Below the pieces are notes generated by a model. The model was not told where the DNA came from, did not search any database, and worked only from the letters and a program-made list of their open reading frames with translations. A program made the translations under genes and the position numbers. This document shows positions 16,037 to 25,011 of a stretch of DNA of 64,000 bases, in pieces; position 1 is the first letter of the stretch; every line of letters starts with the position of its first letter. The stretch comes from Clostridium_AD sp050717535 (GTDB lineage: Bacteria > Bacillota > Clostridia > Clostridiales > Clostridiaceae), in NCBI RefSeq assembly GCF_050717535.1, contig NZ_JBOITM010000077.1, positions 1 to 64,000 on the forward strand, in the 5' to 3' direction.

Positions 16037-16760
16037 ATATATTTATGATGGAAGCTTTGATGGATTTTTGACGGTTATATATAATTGCTATTATGATAGA
16101 ATTCCTGAAAGCATAGAGTCTGAAAATAGCTATAACATAAACATTTTATATGAGGATATAATGATAGAAACTGATACAGTAAAATCAAATAAAGTATATG
16201 TGGCTATATTGGCGAAAATTTCAGAAGATGCACTAATTCATGTGTATCGAGCATTTTTATCTGAGGCACAGGGAATAGAATTAAAATTATTTAAATATAT
16301 ACAAATAGGTTTTAAGATAGGTAGTAAAGTAAATGATTTGCTAACTGATGAAACTGTAAATGAAGTACAAAAATATTCTAGAAAAGTGGGATTTGAAGCA
16401 CATAGATTTTTAGGATTAGTTAGATTTCAAGAATTCAATAACATCTTGTATGCTTCAATTGAACCTACTTATAATATTCTTGAGTTAATAGGAAATCACT
16501 TTAAAGCAAGACTCGCAAATGAAAAATGGGTAATCCATGATGTAAAGAGAAAAATCGGCATAGTTTATGAAAATAATGAATGGATACTTAGGGATTTAAA
16601 ATTTGAGAAAATGGAAAGTCATGAGGAAAAAGAGTTGTTCTATCAAAATCTTTGGAAGGCCTTTCATAAAAGTATTGCCATAAAGGAAAGAACAAATGAA
16701 AGACTTCAGATGCAGCTTATGCCTAAAAAATATTGGAACAATTTAACTGAGATGAAATAA
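16029..16760 (+). CDS. DUF4130 putative DNA repair protein (TIGR03915 type)
   Basis: Partner of the radical SAM protein. The N-terminus VRYIYDGSFDGFLTVIYNCYY and the later HRFLGLVRFQE and NILYASIEP motifs are the family marks. In some bacteria this domain is fused to a uracil-DNA-glycosylase-like domain, which supports a role in DNA base processing. The TTG start at 16029 is chosen because AAAGGAG lies 9 bp upstream, within the end of the previous gene. GTG 16020 is too close to that site. Confidence 0.88.
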   Translation: MVRYIYDGSFDGFLTVIYNCYYDRIPESIESENSYNINILYEDIMIETDTVKSNKVYVAILAKISEDALIHVYRAFLSEAQGIELKLFKYIQIGFKIGSKVNDLLTDETVNEVQKYSRKVGFEAHRFLGLVRFQEFNNILYASIEPTYNILELIGNHFKARLANEKWVIHDVKRKIGIVYENNEWILRDLKFEKMESHEEKELFYQNLWKAFHKSIAIKERTNERLQMQLMPKKYWNNLTEMK

Positions 16761-16844
16761 TGTCTTAAAATGTTGCTAAACATGATATAATACTTATATG
16801 CGCATTTGTTAGAAAATTGTTGATTTAAGAAAGGAACGATAAAT

Positions 16845-17216
16845 ATGAAAAAATTAATAGAACACGAAGAAATTGAAACTCCTAGTATAAGTATTGAAAG
16901 AAAAAAACGCAAGATGGAAGAAGTTTACAAAACGTTAGAAAAACTAGGTGCTGTTAGTAAAGAGACAGCTAAGACCAGTAAAGAAATTAACAGCAACCTT
17001 CCTAAAGAGCCTGTTGTTAATCAAGTAGATTATGTGAAAAAAAACAAGAAAGCTCAATTAAATACACCTTCATTTGTAGGTTCACTGGCAGGGGTTATGT
17101 CTAAGGCTAAAATACTTGGAAAAGTATATAGAATTGAAAAGGAAAATCAAGAAGCTAAATGGTACATATTAGGTAAAATAAAAATGATTAATGATATAGA
17201 TCCAAGAGATATGTAA
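16845..17216 (+). CDS. hypothetical protein, charged and coiled-coil-like
   Basis: 123 residues. The first 60 are highly charged and predicted helical (IERKKRKMEEVYKTLEKLG). The C-terminal part (AKILGKVYRIEKENQEAKWYILGKIKM) looks like a small folded region. No membrane segment and no known family. Ribosome binding site GAAAGGA. A -10 element TATAAT is visible at 16786-16791. It is followed by ackA after 50 bp. Confidence 0.7.
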   Translation: MKKLIEHEEIETPSISIERKKRKMEEVYKTLEKLGAVSKETAKTSKEINSNLPKEPVVNQVDYVKKNKKAQLNTPSFVGSLAGVMSKAKILGKVYRIEKENQEAKWYILGKIKMINDIDPRDM

Positions 17217-17266
17217 TATTTATAGTCTGTAATAATCACTGTAAACATGCGGAAGGAGAATTTATT

Positions 17267-18460
17267 ATGAAGATATTAGTAATAAACTGTGGTAGTTCCT
17301 CTCTAAAATACCAACTTATTAATATGCAAGATGAAAAATCTTTAGCACAAGGACTGATTGAAAGGATTGGTAGTGAAGGCTCTGTTTTGACTCAAAAGGT
17401 AGATGGAAGAGAAAAATATATTGTAAAACAAAGTATACAAGATCATAAAGATGCAATTAAATTAGTTCTTTCAACTCTTATAGATGAAACTAATGGAGTA
17501 ATTAAAAGTGTAGAGGAGATATCTGCAGTAGGTCACAGAGTGGTTCATGGTGGAGAATATTATTCTAAATCTGTATTGATTGATGAAAAAGTAATGAAGG
17601 CTATAGAAGATTGCTCAAAACTCGCACCACTTCATAATCCACCAAACATTACCGGAATTAACAGTTGTAAGGCACTTATGCCAAGCACTCCAATGGTGGC
17701 AGTGTTTGACACGGCCTTTCATCATAACATGCCAAAATATGCATATATTTATGCACTACCATATGAATTATATGAGAAGCATAAAATAAGAAAATACGGA
17801 TTTCACGGAACTTCACATAAATATGTGTCCCAGGTAGCTGCACAAATGATGAACAAAGATATTAAAGATTTAAAAATTATTTCCTGTCATTTAGGAAATG
17901 GAGCAAGTATCGCTGCGATTAAAGGAGGTATATCCATTGATACAAGTATGGGATTTACACCTCTTGCAGGTATTGCTATGGGCACAAGATCTGGAAATAT
18001 TGATCCATCAATTATAACTTTTATGATGGAAGAATTATCTTTGTCTCCAGAACAAGTAACAGAAATACTTAATAAAAAATCAGGGGTACTGGGTGTTTCT
18101 GGAATAAGCAGTGATTTTAGAGATCTTTGGGAAGCGGCTAAGGACAGTGAAAGAGCACGACTTGCTTTAGACGTTTTTCATTATGAGGTTAAAAGGTTCA
18201 TCTGTTCTTATGCAGGAGTCCTAGGTGGTGTAGATTGTATTATATTTACTGCAGGTGTTGGAGAAAACTCAGCGAAATCTAGAGAAGCCTGCTGCAAAGG
18301 ATTAGAATTTTTAGGGGTTAAAATAGATCAAGAAAAAAATAATGTTATAGGCAAGGTGGCAGAAATAAGTACATCAAATTCAAAAGTAAAAGTTTTTGTT
18401 ATACCTACCAATGAAGAGTTAATGATAGCGAGAGATACAAGGGAAGTTGTTAATTCATAA
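17267..18460 (+). CDS. ackA: acetate kinase
   Basis: Interconverts acetyl phosphate plus ADP with acetate plus ATP, the energy-yielding step of acetate fermentation. The ASKHA-fold motifs are complete: NCGSSSLKYQL at the start, VGHRVVHGG, LAPLHNPPNI, FDTAFH, YGFHGTSHKYV and HLGNGASIAAI. Length 397 is standard. Ribosome binding site GGAAGGAG is optimal. The phosphotransacetylase gene, often directly upstream, is not here, so pta is presumably elsewhere. Confidence 0.98.
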   Translation: MKILVINCGSSSLKYQLINMQDEKSLAQGLIERIGSEGSVLTQKVDGREKYIVKQSIQDHKDAIKLVLSTLIDETNGVIKSVEEISAVGHRVVHGGEYYSKSVLIDEKVMKAIEDCSKLAPLHNPPNITGINSCKALMPSTPMVAVFDTAFHHNMPKYAYIYALPYELYEKHKIRKYGFHGTSHKYVSQVAAQMMNKDIKDLKIISCHLGNGASIAAIKGGISIDTSMGFTPLAGIAMGTRSGNIDPSIITFMMEELSLSPEQVTEILNKKSGVLGVSGISSDFRDLWEAAKDSERARLALDVFHYEVKRFICSYAGVLGGVDCIIFTAGVGENSAKSREACCKGLEFLGVKIDQEKNNVIGKVAEISTSNSKVKVFVIPTNEELMIARDTREVVNS

Positions 18461-18531
18461 TGTATAAGGCACATTTAAACAAATAATAAATCAGTAAGCT
18501 AGTCTGTTTTTTCGAATTTGTCTTATTTAAA

Positions 18532-18580
18532 GAAGCCTCTACAATTATCATCAGTTGTAGAGGCTTCCTTGATTTTTTTT
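18532..18580. terminator. bidirectional terminator between ackA and the DUF4317 gene
   Basis: 13-bp perfect stem (GAAGCCTCTACAA and complement), 10-nt loop, then a T-rich run. Confidence 0.85.
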
Positions 18581-18590
18581 ATTTATTTTT

Positions 18591-19766
18591 CTAAAATTCT
18601 TCAGTTTCTAATTTGAATCCTTCTATTGTAATATCTTCATCGATTTCAATAAGGAGACAGCGTTTACCGTCTTTATTTTTAACTTGTTTAACAGAATTAA
18701 GATCTTTAGGGGTTAACGTAATATTTGCCATTTCACTAGTAATCTTAATAGATTTTGAATTGAATTCAGGTACAATATTATTTATTTTAAAATTATATTT
18801 GCTACCACAAGTTTCTTCAAAAACAGTTTCAATATCGCATGCAATCTCTGCACCACAATTATTAAGAATATTTTTAATATCTTCAATTCCAAGAGTAGGA
18901 GATTCACCTTCTTCAGCTTGCTCAGAAAGTTCGTGTATATTAACATAAATGTCTTGCATAAGTTCGGGTTTTATTTTGTCTCCAATTATGGATTTTAATA
19001 TATCACCGAAGCAGTTTTTTTCATCTTCAGCAGTGAATTTAAAGCCACAATTAAGAACATTCTCAATGAAGGTGGAGTTTAACTCTTTAGGTTTTGAGGC
19101 ATAATATAAAATTTTATTAACGTCCGTATACCCACTGGTAAGACTAGGAAACATAAATCCTTCTAATGGAGAATTAAGATTAATAACTGAATCTAAAGTT
19201 GAATTTGCTTTAAATTCTTTATCAGTATAGTCAAATTTTAGAGTTCTTTTTGGAACATCTATTTTATTTACACTTGAAAGAATGAAATTAAAAGCTTGAA
19301 CTGCATCATCTATGCTTTCATCTGCAGACATATTTCTATGGCTAGAACCTAGCCAATATTCAGCTTTAATAAAAGTAATAACCACATCAGTTTCATATTT
19401 ATAATTAGTTGCAATTTTTTTAATGAATTTATTAAGGGAGTCTTGAATTTCGTTTTTATCATCTGATTTCAGAGCGGCTCCTAAGATTTTTTGAGTGCTA
19501 TTATCTTCTTCTATATTTTCAAATTCCAAATCAAAAATTTTAGTGTCAATAGCACCAGTAAGAACTTTCTTGAAATTAGCTAGAAAAAGCTCTTTTTTAT
19601 CCATATCCATTCTATCAAAATAATCAAATTCTGAATGAATAACTGGCTCAAAATCAATTTGTACATTATCTTTTTTTAAATAAACACTATAAATTTCTTG
19701 AATTTTCAACATTCCACTATCCAATTTAAATTCTTTTCGTATGTCTGTCAATTCTTTTTTATTCAT
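18591..19766 (-). CDS. DUF4317 domain-containing protein
   Basis: Acidic cytoplasmic protein of about 391 residues, common in clostridia, with unknown function. The N-terminus MNKKELTDIRKEFKLDSGML and the YKYETDVVITFIKAEYWLG segment fit the DUF4317 family. ATG 19766 is chosen because GAGG lies just upstream of it. The longer frame starts inside that site. Single-gene unit, convergent with ackA. Confidence 0.8.
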   Translation of the reverse strand: MNKKELTDIRKEFKLDSGMLKIQEIYSVYLKKDNVQIDFEPVIHSEFDYFDRMDMDKKELFLANFKKVLTGAIDTKIFDLEFENIEEDNSTQKILGAALKSDDKNEIQDSLNKFIKKIATNYKYETDVVITFIKAEYWLGSSHRNMSADESIDDAVQAFNFILSSVNKIDVPKRTLKFDYTDKEFKANSTLDSVINLNSPLEGFMFPSLTSGYTDVNKILYYASKPKELNSTFIENVLNCGFKFTAEDEKNCFGDILKSIIGDKIKPELMQDIYVNIHELSEQAEEGESPTLGIEDIKNILNNCGAEIACDIETVFEETCGSKYNFKINNIVPEFNSKSIKITSEMANITLTPKDLNSVKQVKNKDGKRCLLIEIDEDITIEGFKLETEEF

Positions 19767-19920
19767 GGTTAAACCTCTTTTCATTGTTATTTTATTTTAG
19801 GCACATTTAAGAAAATATACTTAAAATTGCTGACTCCATATTTTCTTTAATATGTTTAAAATTATAACACAAAATTAGGTAATGAAATTACAAATTTCCT
19901 GTATTGATTAATAATAACTA

Positions 19921-19949
19921 TTGACAAAGTATTATTAGCATGTTATATT
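19921..19949 (+). promoter_or_regulatory. sigma-A promoter driving a gene-free region
   Basis: TTGACA (19921-19926), 17-bp spacer, TATATT (19944-19949). It points into 350 bp with no plausible plus-strand gene. Confidence 0.75.
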
Positions 19950-19955
19950 ATAAAT

Positions 19956-20321
19956 ATAATAAGCGCAACTTATCATATATTTAGTAAAATCTTTAAACAA
20001 AGCTTGATACCCCCAACAAATTGAAAATAAGAGAGTGGGGTGAGGTCATAAAAATATATAAAAACTATGAGTAAACTAAGAATTAAATGATGATTGCCAT
20101 TGCAATCGGCTAAGAAGCCATTAAAGTAATTACTTAGAAATACAAGAGATAGCATACCGTAATAATTTAAGTTTAAGTTCGTAACTCAATACTGATTTAA
20201 TGATTAAGATAAAAAACGGAAATATAGTTTAAGGAGAAAAATATTGTTAAATATATTAAAAAAAAGTAGAAGTTAGAATCTAATTCGCTGTGAATTAAGA
20301 ATTCTAACTTCTATTTGTTTT
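19956..20321 (+). ncRNA. candidate structured non-coding RNA
   Basis: A transcript of about 365 nt is predicted from the promoter at 19921 to the terminator at 20267-20313. It has no convincing open frame; only a 10-codon TTG frame near 20245 follows an AAGGAG. Local helices include ACCCCC/GTGGGGT around 20010-20040 and two adjacent hairpins near 20095-20130 (GATTGC-CATT-GCAATC and GGCT-AAGA-AGCC). I do not recognise 6S, SRP, RNase P, tmRNA or a riboswitch core in it. Confidence 0.5.
20267..20321. terminator. terminator of the candidate RNA, shared with nudC
   Basis: 13-bp outer stem (TAGAAGTTAGAAT and complement) enclosing an inner AATTC/GAATT stem, followed by TTTG and T-rich sequence. Confidence 0.8.
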
Positions 20322-20334
20322 ATATTATTTTATT

Positions 20335-21171
20335 TTAATAATTATCAGTAAACCAGTTAATTAATTTTTTAGCTATGCTTATACTGTCAGGAGTTACTGG
20401 CATTTTGGTAGAGCTATACCAATCAGCATGTTCAATTTCTTTTCCATCTACTTGTATTTCTCCACTTGCATACTCGGCAGTAAATCCTATCATTAAAGAA
20501 TTAGGGAAAGGCCAAGGTTGATTTCCAAAATATTTTATATTTTTTACAGTAATTCCAGTTTCCTCACGAACTTCACGAACAACACAATCCTCAAAAGTCT
20601 CTCCAACTTCTACAAATCCAGCAACAACACTATATAAATCCACAGCAGATTGAGTGTTATGAGCAAGGAGCAATTTACCTTCTCGTACAACGGCTACAAT
20701 TATGGCTGGTGAAATTCTAGGGTAATTTACAAGTCCACATTTGGGACATTTTTTAGCCCTTTCTTCCGATAAATTCACTGCGAATGTACCACATCTTCCA
20801 CAATATTTATGATCATTATTAAAGTTTACTATTTGGATAGCTCTACCTCCTATCCAAAACATCTCATCAGATAAATGATGAGTTAGTGCTTTAAACTTGC
20901 TGAAATACATATTGTTTGGGATAATAGCTTCTTTTGACAATTCTCCACAAAAGCAATTTTTGCCATTTATAGACCCGAAATATTGAATATTATTTAGTTC
21001 TAAATTTTTCAGATCTTTAATAGCGGGTATTATGGCTTTATTGTCTACAGATTTAACTAATAGCTCATCCTTGCAAAACAAAAAATACATATCTTCCTTT
21101 GACTCAGGCAAAATTGCAGCTACTGCTGGTATAAAGTTTGTGATATTTTCCTCGTTATGCATTAGTATCAT
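20335..21171 (-). CDS. nudC: NAD(+)/NADH diphosphatase NudC
   Basis: Nudix hydrolase that cleaves NAD(H), and in some species removes NAD caps from RNA. A four-Cys zinc ribbon (CGRC...CPKC) precedes the Nudix box GFVEVGETFEDCVVREVREETGI. The NudC-specific motif appears as NQPWPFPNSLM. Length 278 is normal. ATG 21171 sits 2 bp after GGAGAT, so a second ATG at 21162 (MHNEEN) may be used instead. Single-gene unit. Confidence 0.95.
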   Translation of the reverse strand: MILMHNEENITNFIPAVAAILPESKEDMYFLFCKDELLVKSVDNKAIIPAIKDLKNLELNNIQYFGSINGKNCFCGELSKEAIIPNNMYFSKFKALTHHLSDEMFWIGGRAIQIVNFNNDHKYCGRCGTFAVNLSEERAKKCPKCGLVNYPRISPAIIVAVVREGKLLLAHNTQSAVDLYSVVAGFVEVGETFEDCVVREVREETGITVKNIKYFGNQPWPFPNSLMIGFTAEYASGEIQVDGKEIEHADWYSSTKMPVTPDSISIAKKLINWFTDNY

Positions 21172-21428
21172 ATCTCCAATCTAAAGTTTTATATTTTGAA
21201 TTAATAGTGTGTTTGTTTTTATTTACATTTTATTAATTGCATATAATTATATCATATATGCAAAGTCTTTAATATTCTAAAATTTATATTCAATTTATAA
21301 TTATGGGGTTCTTTTAGAATTGTATATATGTTAAAATTAGATATATGTTAAAATGTAATGATAAAATTATTTAACAAAATTATAGAGTGATTTTAAGCCG
21401 TTTTTGTATAATTCAAGGAGGTATTATT

Positions 21429-22583
21429 ATGGGTCTTAAACAATTGCCTAGTATTCCATATTGTAGTCTAGGTATTATGGCATTAGAAAGTAGTTCAGAA
21501 TTGGGGAATAGAATTAATGAAATTTTAATGAAAAAACGCAATGATTATATGAATGGATCTATAAATCCAGTCATGGGTGGCGATGGATCTTTCCTTATAA
21601 ATATGACTGATACTAGATTTTCAAATGGTGAAGGGAAGATTATTATAGAGGATACGGTTAGAGGAAAAGATATATTCATATTATGCGATGTAGGAAACTA
21701 TAATTGTACCTACACAATGTATGGCTTTGAGAACCACAAAAGTCCAGATGATCATTTTCAAGATATAAAAAGAGTTTTATCTGCATTAGGTGGAAAAGCA
21801 AGGAGAATAACTGTAATAATGCCATTACTCTATGCAAGTAGACAACATAGAAGAAAACGTAGAGAATCACTTGATTGTGCCATAGCACTTCAAGAATTAG
21901 AAAGATTAGGGGTTAATGATATTATAACCTTTGATGTTCATGATCCGAATGTTCAGAATGCAATACCACTTATATCCTTTGATAATTTATATCCCACTTA
22001 TGAAATAGTTAAAACTATTTTAGAAGAAGAACCTGAACTATTAGTTGATAAAGCAAAGGTGCTGGTAATAAGTCCAGATACCGGTGCAATGGATAGAGCA
22101 GTTTATTACTCTAGTGTGATTGGTCTTGATATTGGACTATTTTATAAAAGGAGAGATCATTCAAAAGTAGTAAATGGTAAAAATCCAATAGTCCAGCATG
22201 AATATATGGGCAGAGAGGTTGAAGGGCAGGATGTGTTAATAGTTGACGATATGATAGCATCTGGTGAATCAATTTTTGATATAGTATTGGAACTTAAAAA
22301 ACGAAAAGCAAAAAGAATATTTGTTACTGCAACTTTTGCATTGTTTACTGAAGGTATTGAAAAATTCAATAAATTTTATGAAGAAGGTTTAATTGAAAGA
22401 ATATATTCAACAAATTTAACTTATATTCCCAAAGAAGTTAAGGAAGCTAAATGGTTTCGTGAAGTTGATATGTCCGGATTTATAGCTAGTGTAATAAATA
22501 ACATGAATTATGATAAATCTATAGCTCCACTAATGGATGCTACTAAGGGTATAAAAGATTTATTGAGCAAAAGATCATTATAA
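21429..22583 (+). CDS. ribose-phosphate pyrophosphokinase, long form
   Basis: PRPP synthetase family: makes 5-phosphoribosyl diphosphate from ribose 5-phosphate and ATP. The PRPP-binding loop VLIVDDMIASGES and the FDVHDPNVQNAIP block (like the family's DLHxxQIQGFF region) are present, with YASRQHRRKRRES as flexible loop. At 384 residues it is about 70 longer than housekeeping Prs, matching a clostridial paralogue class. AAGGAGG decides the start at 21429. A separate standard prs elsewhere is likely. Confidence 0.85.
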   Translation: MGLKQLPSIPYCSLGIMALESSSELGNRINEILMKKRNDYMNGSINPVMGGDGSFLINMTDTRFSNGEGKIIIEDTVRGKDIFILCDVGNYNCTYTMYGFENHKSPDDHFQDIKRVLSALGGKARRITVIMPLLYASRQHRRKRRESLDCAIALQELERLGVNDIITFDVHDPNVQNAIPLISFDNLYPTYEIVKTILEEEPELLVDKAKVLVISPDTGAMDRAVYYSSVIGLDIGLFYKRRDHSKVVNGKNPIVQHEYMGREVEGQDVLIVDDMIASGESIFDIVLELKKRKAKRIFVTATFALFTEGIEKFNKFYEEGLIERIYSTNLTYIPKEVKEAKWFREVDMSGFIASVINNMNYDKSIAPLMDATKGIKDLLSKRSL

Positions 22584-22620
22584 GTAGTTGTAATTTACAA
22601 AATTAATAGAGTAGTACATA

Positions 22621-22670
22621 TATAAAGACTATCATGGTAAAATAATTATTTTACTATGATAGTCTTTATA
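22621..22670 (+). terminator. terminator of the PRPP synthetase gene
   Basis: A 50-bp hairpin in which nearly the whole length pairs with a single mismatch. The right arm ends in TCTTTATA. Confidence 0.75.
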
Positions 22671-22720
22671 CTTGTTCAAAATATCATACTAGCTTTGAAT
22701 CTTAGATATAAAAATTTTAA

Positions 22721-22766
22721 TTTAAACTTAGTTTACATACTAATTATTATGTAAACTAAGTTTAAA
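22721..22766. repeat. 19-bp perfect inverted repeat
   Basis: Arms 22721-22739 and 22748-22766 are perfectly complementary with an 8-nt loop and contain GTTTACATA/TATGTAAAC. A further GTAAAC follows at 22769. No T-run, so it is not an ordinary terminator. It could be an operator or the remnant of a small mobile repeat. Confidence 0.6.
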
Positions 22767-22867
22767 TGTAAACCTGCAGAAAATTATTATTTAATATTAA
22801 AAAAACAATATATGTGATATATTGAAATAGAAAACATAGCATATTATATTAATAATTAAAAATTAAG

Positions 22868-22879
22868 TGACATATGTCA
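22868..22879. promoter_or_regulatory. 12-bp palindrome upstream of deoD
   Basis: TGACATATGTCA, a perfect palindrome followed by seven Ts, 103 bp before deoD. It may be an operator. The stem is short for a terminator. Confidence 0.35.
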
Positions 22880-22981
22880 TTTTTTTATGTAATTAATTTT
22901 GATATAATAAATCATGTTTTAATAACATTACTTAATTTACTATATTTTATGAAATCAATATAAGTATAAGGAGGGTTCAAT

Positions 22982-23695
22982 ATGATACCAACAGCACATA
23001 TTGAAGTAAAAGAAGAAGGGGTTATAGCAAAAACAGTATTAATGCCAGGAGATCCATTGCGTGCAAAATTTATTGCAGAAACATTTTTACAAAATGTAGA
23101 AATGTTTAATAATGTACGAAATATATTTGGATACACAGGTACATACAAGGGACGTAGAATTTCTGTAATGGCTAGTGGTATGGGGATGCCTAGTATTGGT
23201 ATCTATTCTTACGAATTATTTAATTTTTATGGGGTAGAAAATATTATTCGCATTGGTTCATGTGGTTCTTATACCGCTGATTTAAATTTATATGATGTAA
23301 TCCTCTGTACTGATGCTTGGAGTGAATCTACATACGCAAAAGTTCAAAGTGGCTATGAATATGATACAATTGCTGCATCACTTACTTTAAATAATAAATT
23401 AGAGAAAATCGCAAATGATTTAGAAATTAAAGTTCATAAACTTAGAGTCCATTCATCTGATGTATTTTATCGTGAAAATTTTGAGGACTACAAAGATATT
23501 TATGAAAAGCATGGTTGTTCTTCAGTAGAAATGGAATCATTTGCACTATTTCATAATGCAAATATATTGGGTAAGAAAGCAGCTTGTTTATTAACAGTTT
23601 CAGATAATTTAGTAACTCATGAATTAACTACTTCTGAAGAAAGACAAGAATCTTTTACTAGTATGATGAAAATAGCATTAGAAATGGCAGAATAG
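22982..23695 (+). CDS. deoD: purine-nucleoside phosphorylase DeoD type
   Basis: Cleaves purine (deoxy)nucleosides with phosphate to base and (deoxy)ribose 1-phosphate. Typical motifs are VLMPGDPLRAKFIAE, ASGMGMPSIGIYSYEL, RIGSCG and SSVEMESFAL, with the catalytic Asp in TVSDNL. Length 237 is standard for the hexameric bacterial type. Ribosome binding site AAGGAGG. Single gene followed by two terminators. It may join with the PRPP synthetase paralogue in purine salvage, though the two are separately transcribed. Confidence 0.97.
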   Translation: MIPTAHIEVKEEGVIAKTVLMPGDPLRAKFIAETFLQNVEMFNNVRNIFGYTGTYKGRRISVMASGMGMPSIGIYSYELFNFYGVENIIRIGSCGSYTADLNLYDVILCTDAWSESTYAKVQSGYEYDTIAASLTLNNKLEKIANDLEIKVHKLRVHSSDVFYRENFEDYKDIYEKHGCSSVEMESFALFHNANILGKKAACLLTVSDNLVTHELTTSEERQESFTSMMKIALEMAE

Positions 23696-23702
23696 TCAAC
23701 TG

Positions 23703-23730
23703 CCAGCTACCTTAAAGGGTAGTGGCTTTA
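23703..23730 (+). terminator. first deoD terminator
   Basis: GCCA and CTACC arms pair with GGGTAG and TGGC around a TTAA loop, followed by TTT. Confidence 0.65.
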
Positions 23731-23771
23731 CACTTAAATTTATAAAAATAAAATTTTTGTTTTTACAAACT

Positions 23772-23826
23772 AATAAGAGGTCAGATTTTTAGATTATATC
23801 TAAAAATCTGACCTCTTATTTTTGAT
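23772..23826 (+). terminator. second, very strong terminator
   Basis: 23-bp perfect stem with a 3-nt loop (arms 23772-23794 and 23798-23820), followed by TTTTTG. Confidence 0.9.
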
Positions 23827-23905
23827 AATATAAACTACTAAATACTTCTAAGTCGTGTTATACTTGTATAAAAGGGAAATTATGTAAATAAAGGAGTGCT
23901 GGGAT

Positions 23906-24937
23906 GTGATAAATAAAGGATTATATAAAGAAAAAGAGATTCATGAATCTGTGGATCTGTGTGATTGTGATGGAAAAATAAATGAGGAAAGCATTGGTTG
24001 GTCTAGAAATCCAGTGTTTAATTGCAATATTAAAGGCTCGTGGTTACGAAAGAAGAAATGGAATTATTGGTCTATAACAAATAATGAATGCCTTTTCTCA
24101 GTTACTATATCTAACATTGACTATCTAGGTATGGCATTTGTATATTTTCTAGATTTTAAAACAAAAGAGTTTGTTGAAAAAACAATTATGACTCCTTTGG
24201 GTAGGGGATATTCAATGCCCAATAGAGTATCAGAGACTGTAACATTTAAAAATTCTAAAATAGAATTATATTTTATAGGGGAAGAAAAGGGTACTCAAAT
24301 TGTTGCAAAATGTAATGATTTTATGGGCAAATTAATGGAGGCTAATTTTAATGTAATTTACCCTAAAGGGCATGAGACTTTAAATGTTGTAGTACCATTT
24401 AGTAAAAATTCATTTCAATTTACCTCAAAACATGAATCTCTTCCCGTGGACGGAATGCTGAAAATTGGTGAAAAGGTATATTCTTTTGATTCAGATAATA
24501 CATTTGCTTGCCTTGATTTTGGAAGAGGTATATGGCCGTATAGTGTTAGATGGAACTGGGCTAATGCTTCAGGAATGATAAAAGATAAACGAATAGGGTT
24601 TAATCTAGGTGGAAAGTGGACAGATGGGACAGGCATGACAGAAAACTGCATTATTGTTGATGGTAAAATAACAAAACTCAGTGAAGATGTACTATTTGAA
24701 TATGATAGCAAAAATTTTATGAAATCATGGATTATTAAGACATCTATTACAAATAGAATAAACCTTACATTTGTACCTTTTTATGAAAGAATAGCAAAAT
24801 CAAATCTTGTTGTTTTAAAATCAGAAGTGCATCAAATGATTGGCCATTTTTCAGGTAGTATTGATACAGATGTCGGAGAGTGCATTATTATAGATTCTCT
24901 TATAGGTTGCTGTGAGGAACATCTTGGTAAATGGTAA
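23906..24937 (+). CDS. DUF2804 family protein
   Basis: Cytoplasmic protein of 343 residues. Aromatic-rich motifs WLRKKKWNYWSI, DFGRGIWPYSVRWNWANASG and GKWTDGTGMTEN match DUF2804. The C-terminal block GCCEEHLGKW is also typical. The function is unknown; the fold looks beta-rich and lipocalin-like (inference). It starts at GTG with AAAGGAG upstream. Not obviously linked to neighbours. Confidence 0.8.
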   Translation: MINKGLYKEKEIHESVDLCDCDGKINEESIGWSRNPVFNCNIKGSWLRKKKWNYWSITNNECLFSVTISNIDYLGMAFVYFLDFKTKEFVEKTIMTPLGRGYSMPNRVSETVTFKNSKIELYFIGEEKGTQIVAKCNDFMGKLMEANFNVIYPKGHETLNVVVPFSKNSFQFTSKHESLPVDGMLKIGEKVYSFDSDNTFACLDFGRGIWPYSVRWNWANASGMIKDKRIGFNLGGKWTDGTGMTENCIIVDGKITKLSEDVLFEYDSKNFMKSWIIKTSITNRINLTFVPFYERIAKSNLVVLKSEVHQMIGHFSGSIDTDVGECIIIDSLIGCCEEHLGKW

Positions 24938-25011
24938 TAAATCAAATTTTTCATTAATATTTAGAAAAAATTAACAAGTATATTTAATATTAAATTGGTT
25001 ATCATAATAGT

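Noticed and set aside
19973..20155. Minus-strand frame of 60 codons in the first ncRNA candidate
   Set aside because: No ribosome binding site, unlike any protein, and it is opposite a promoter and terminator on the plus strand.
22721..22766. BirA operator
   Set aside because: The half sites are in the opposite order (GTTTACAT then ATGTAAAC) and the neighbours have no link to biotin. The real BirA box is at 59768.
24415..24711. Minus-strand open frame inside the DUF2804 gene
   Set aside because: No ribosome binding site or family, and it is fully covered by a recognised gene. The same holds for the other antisense frames within coding genes.
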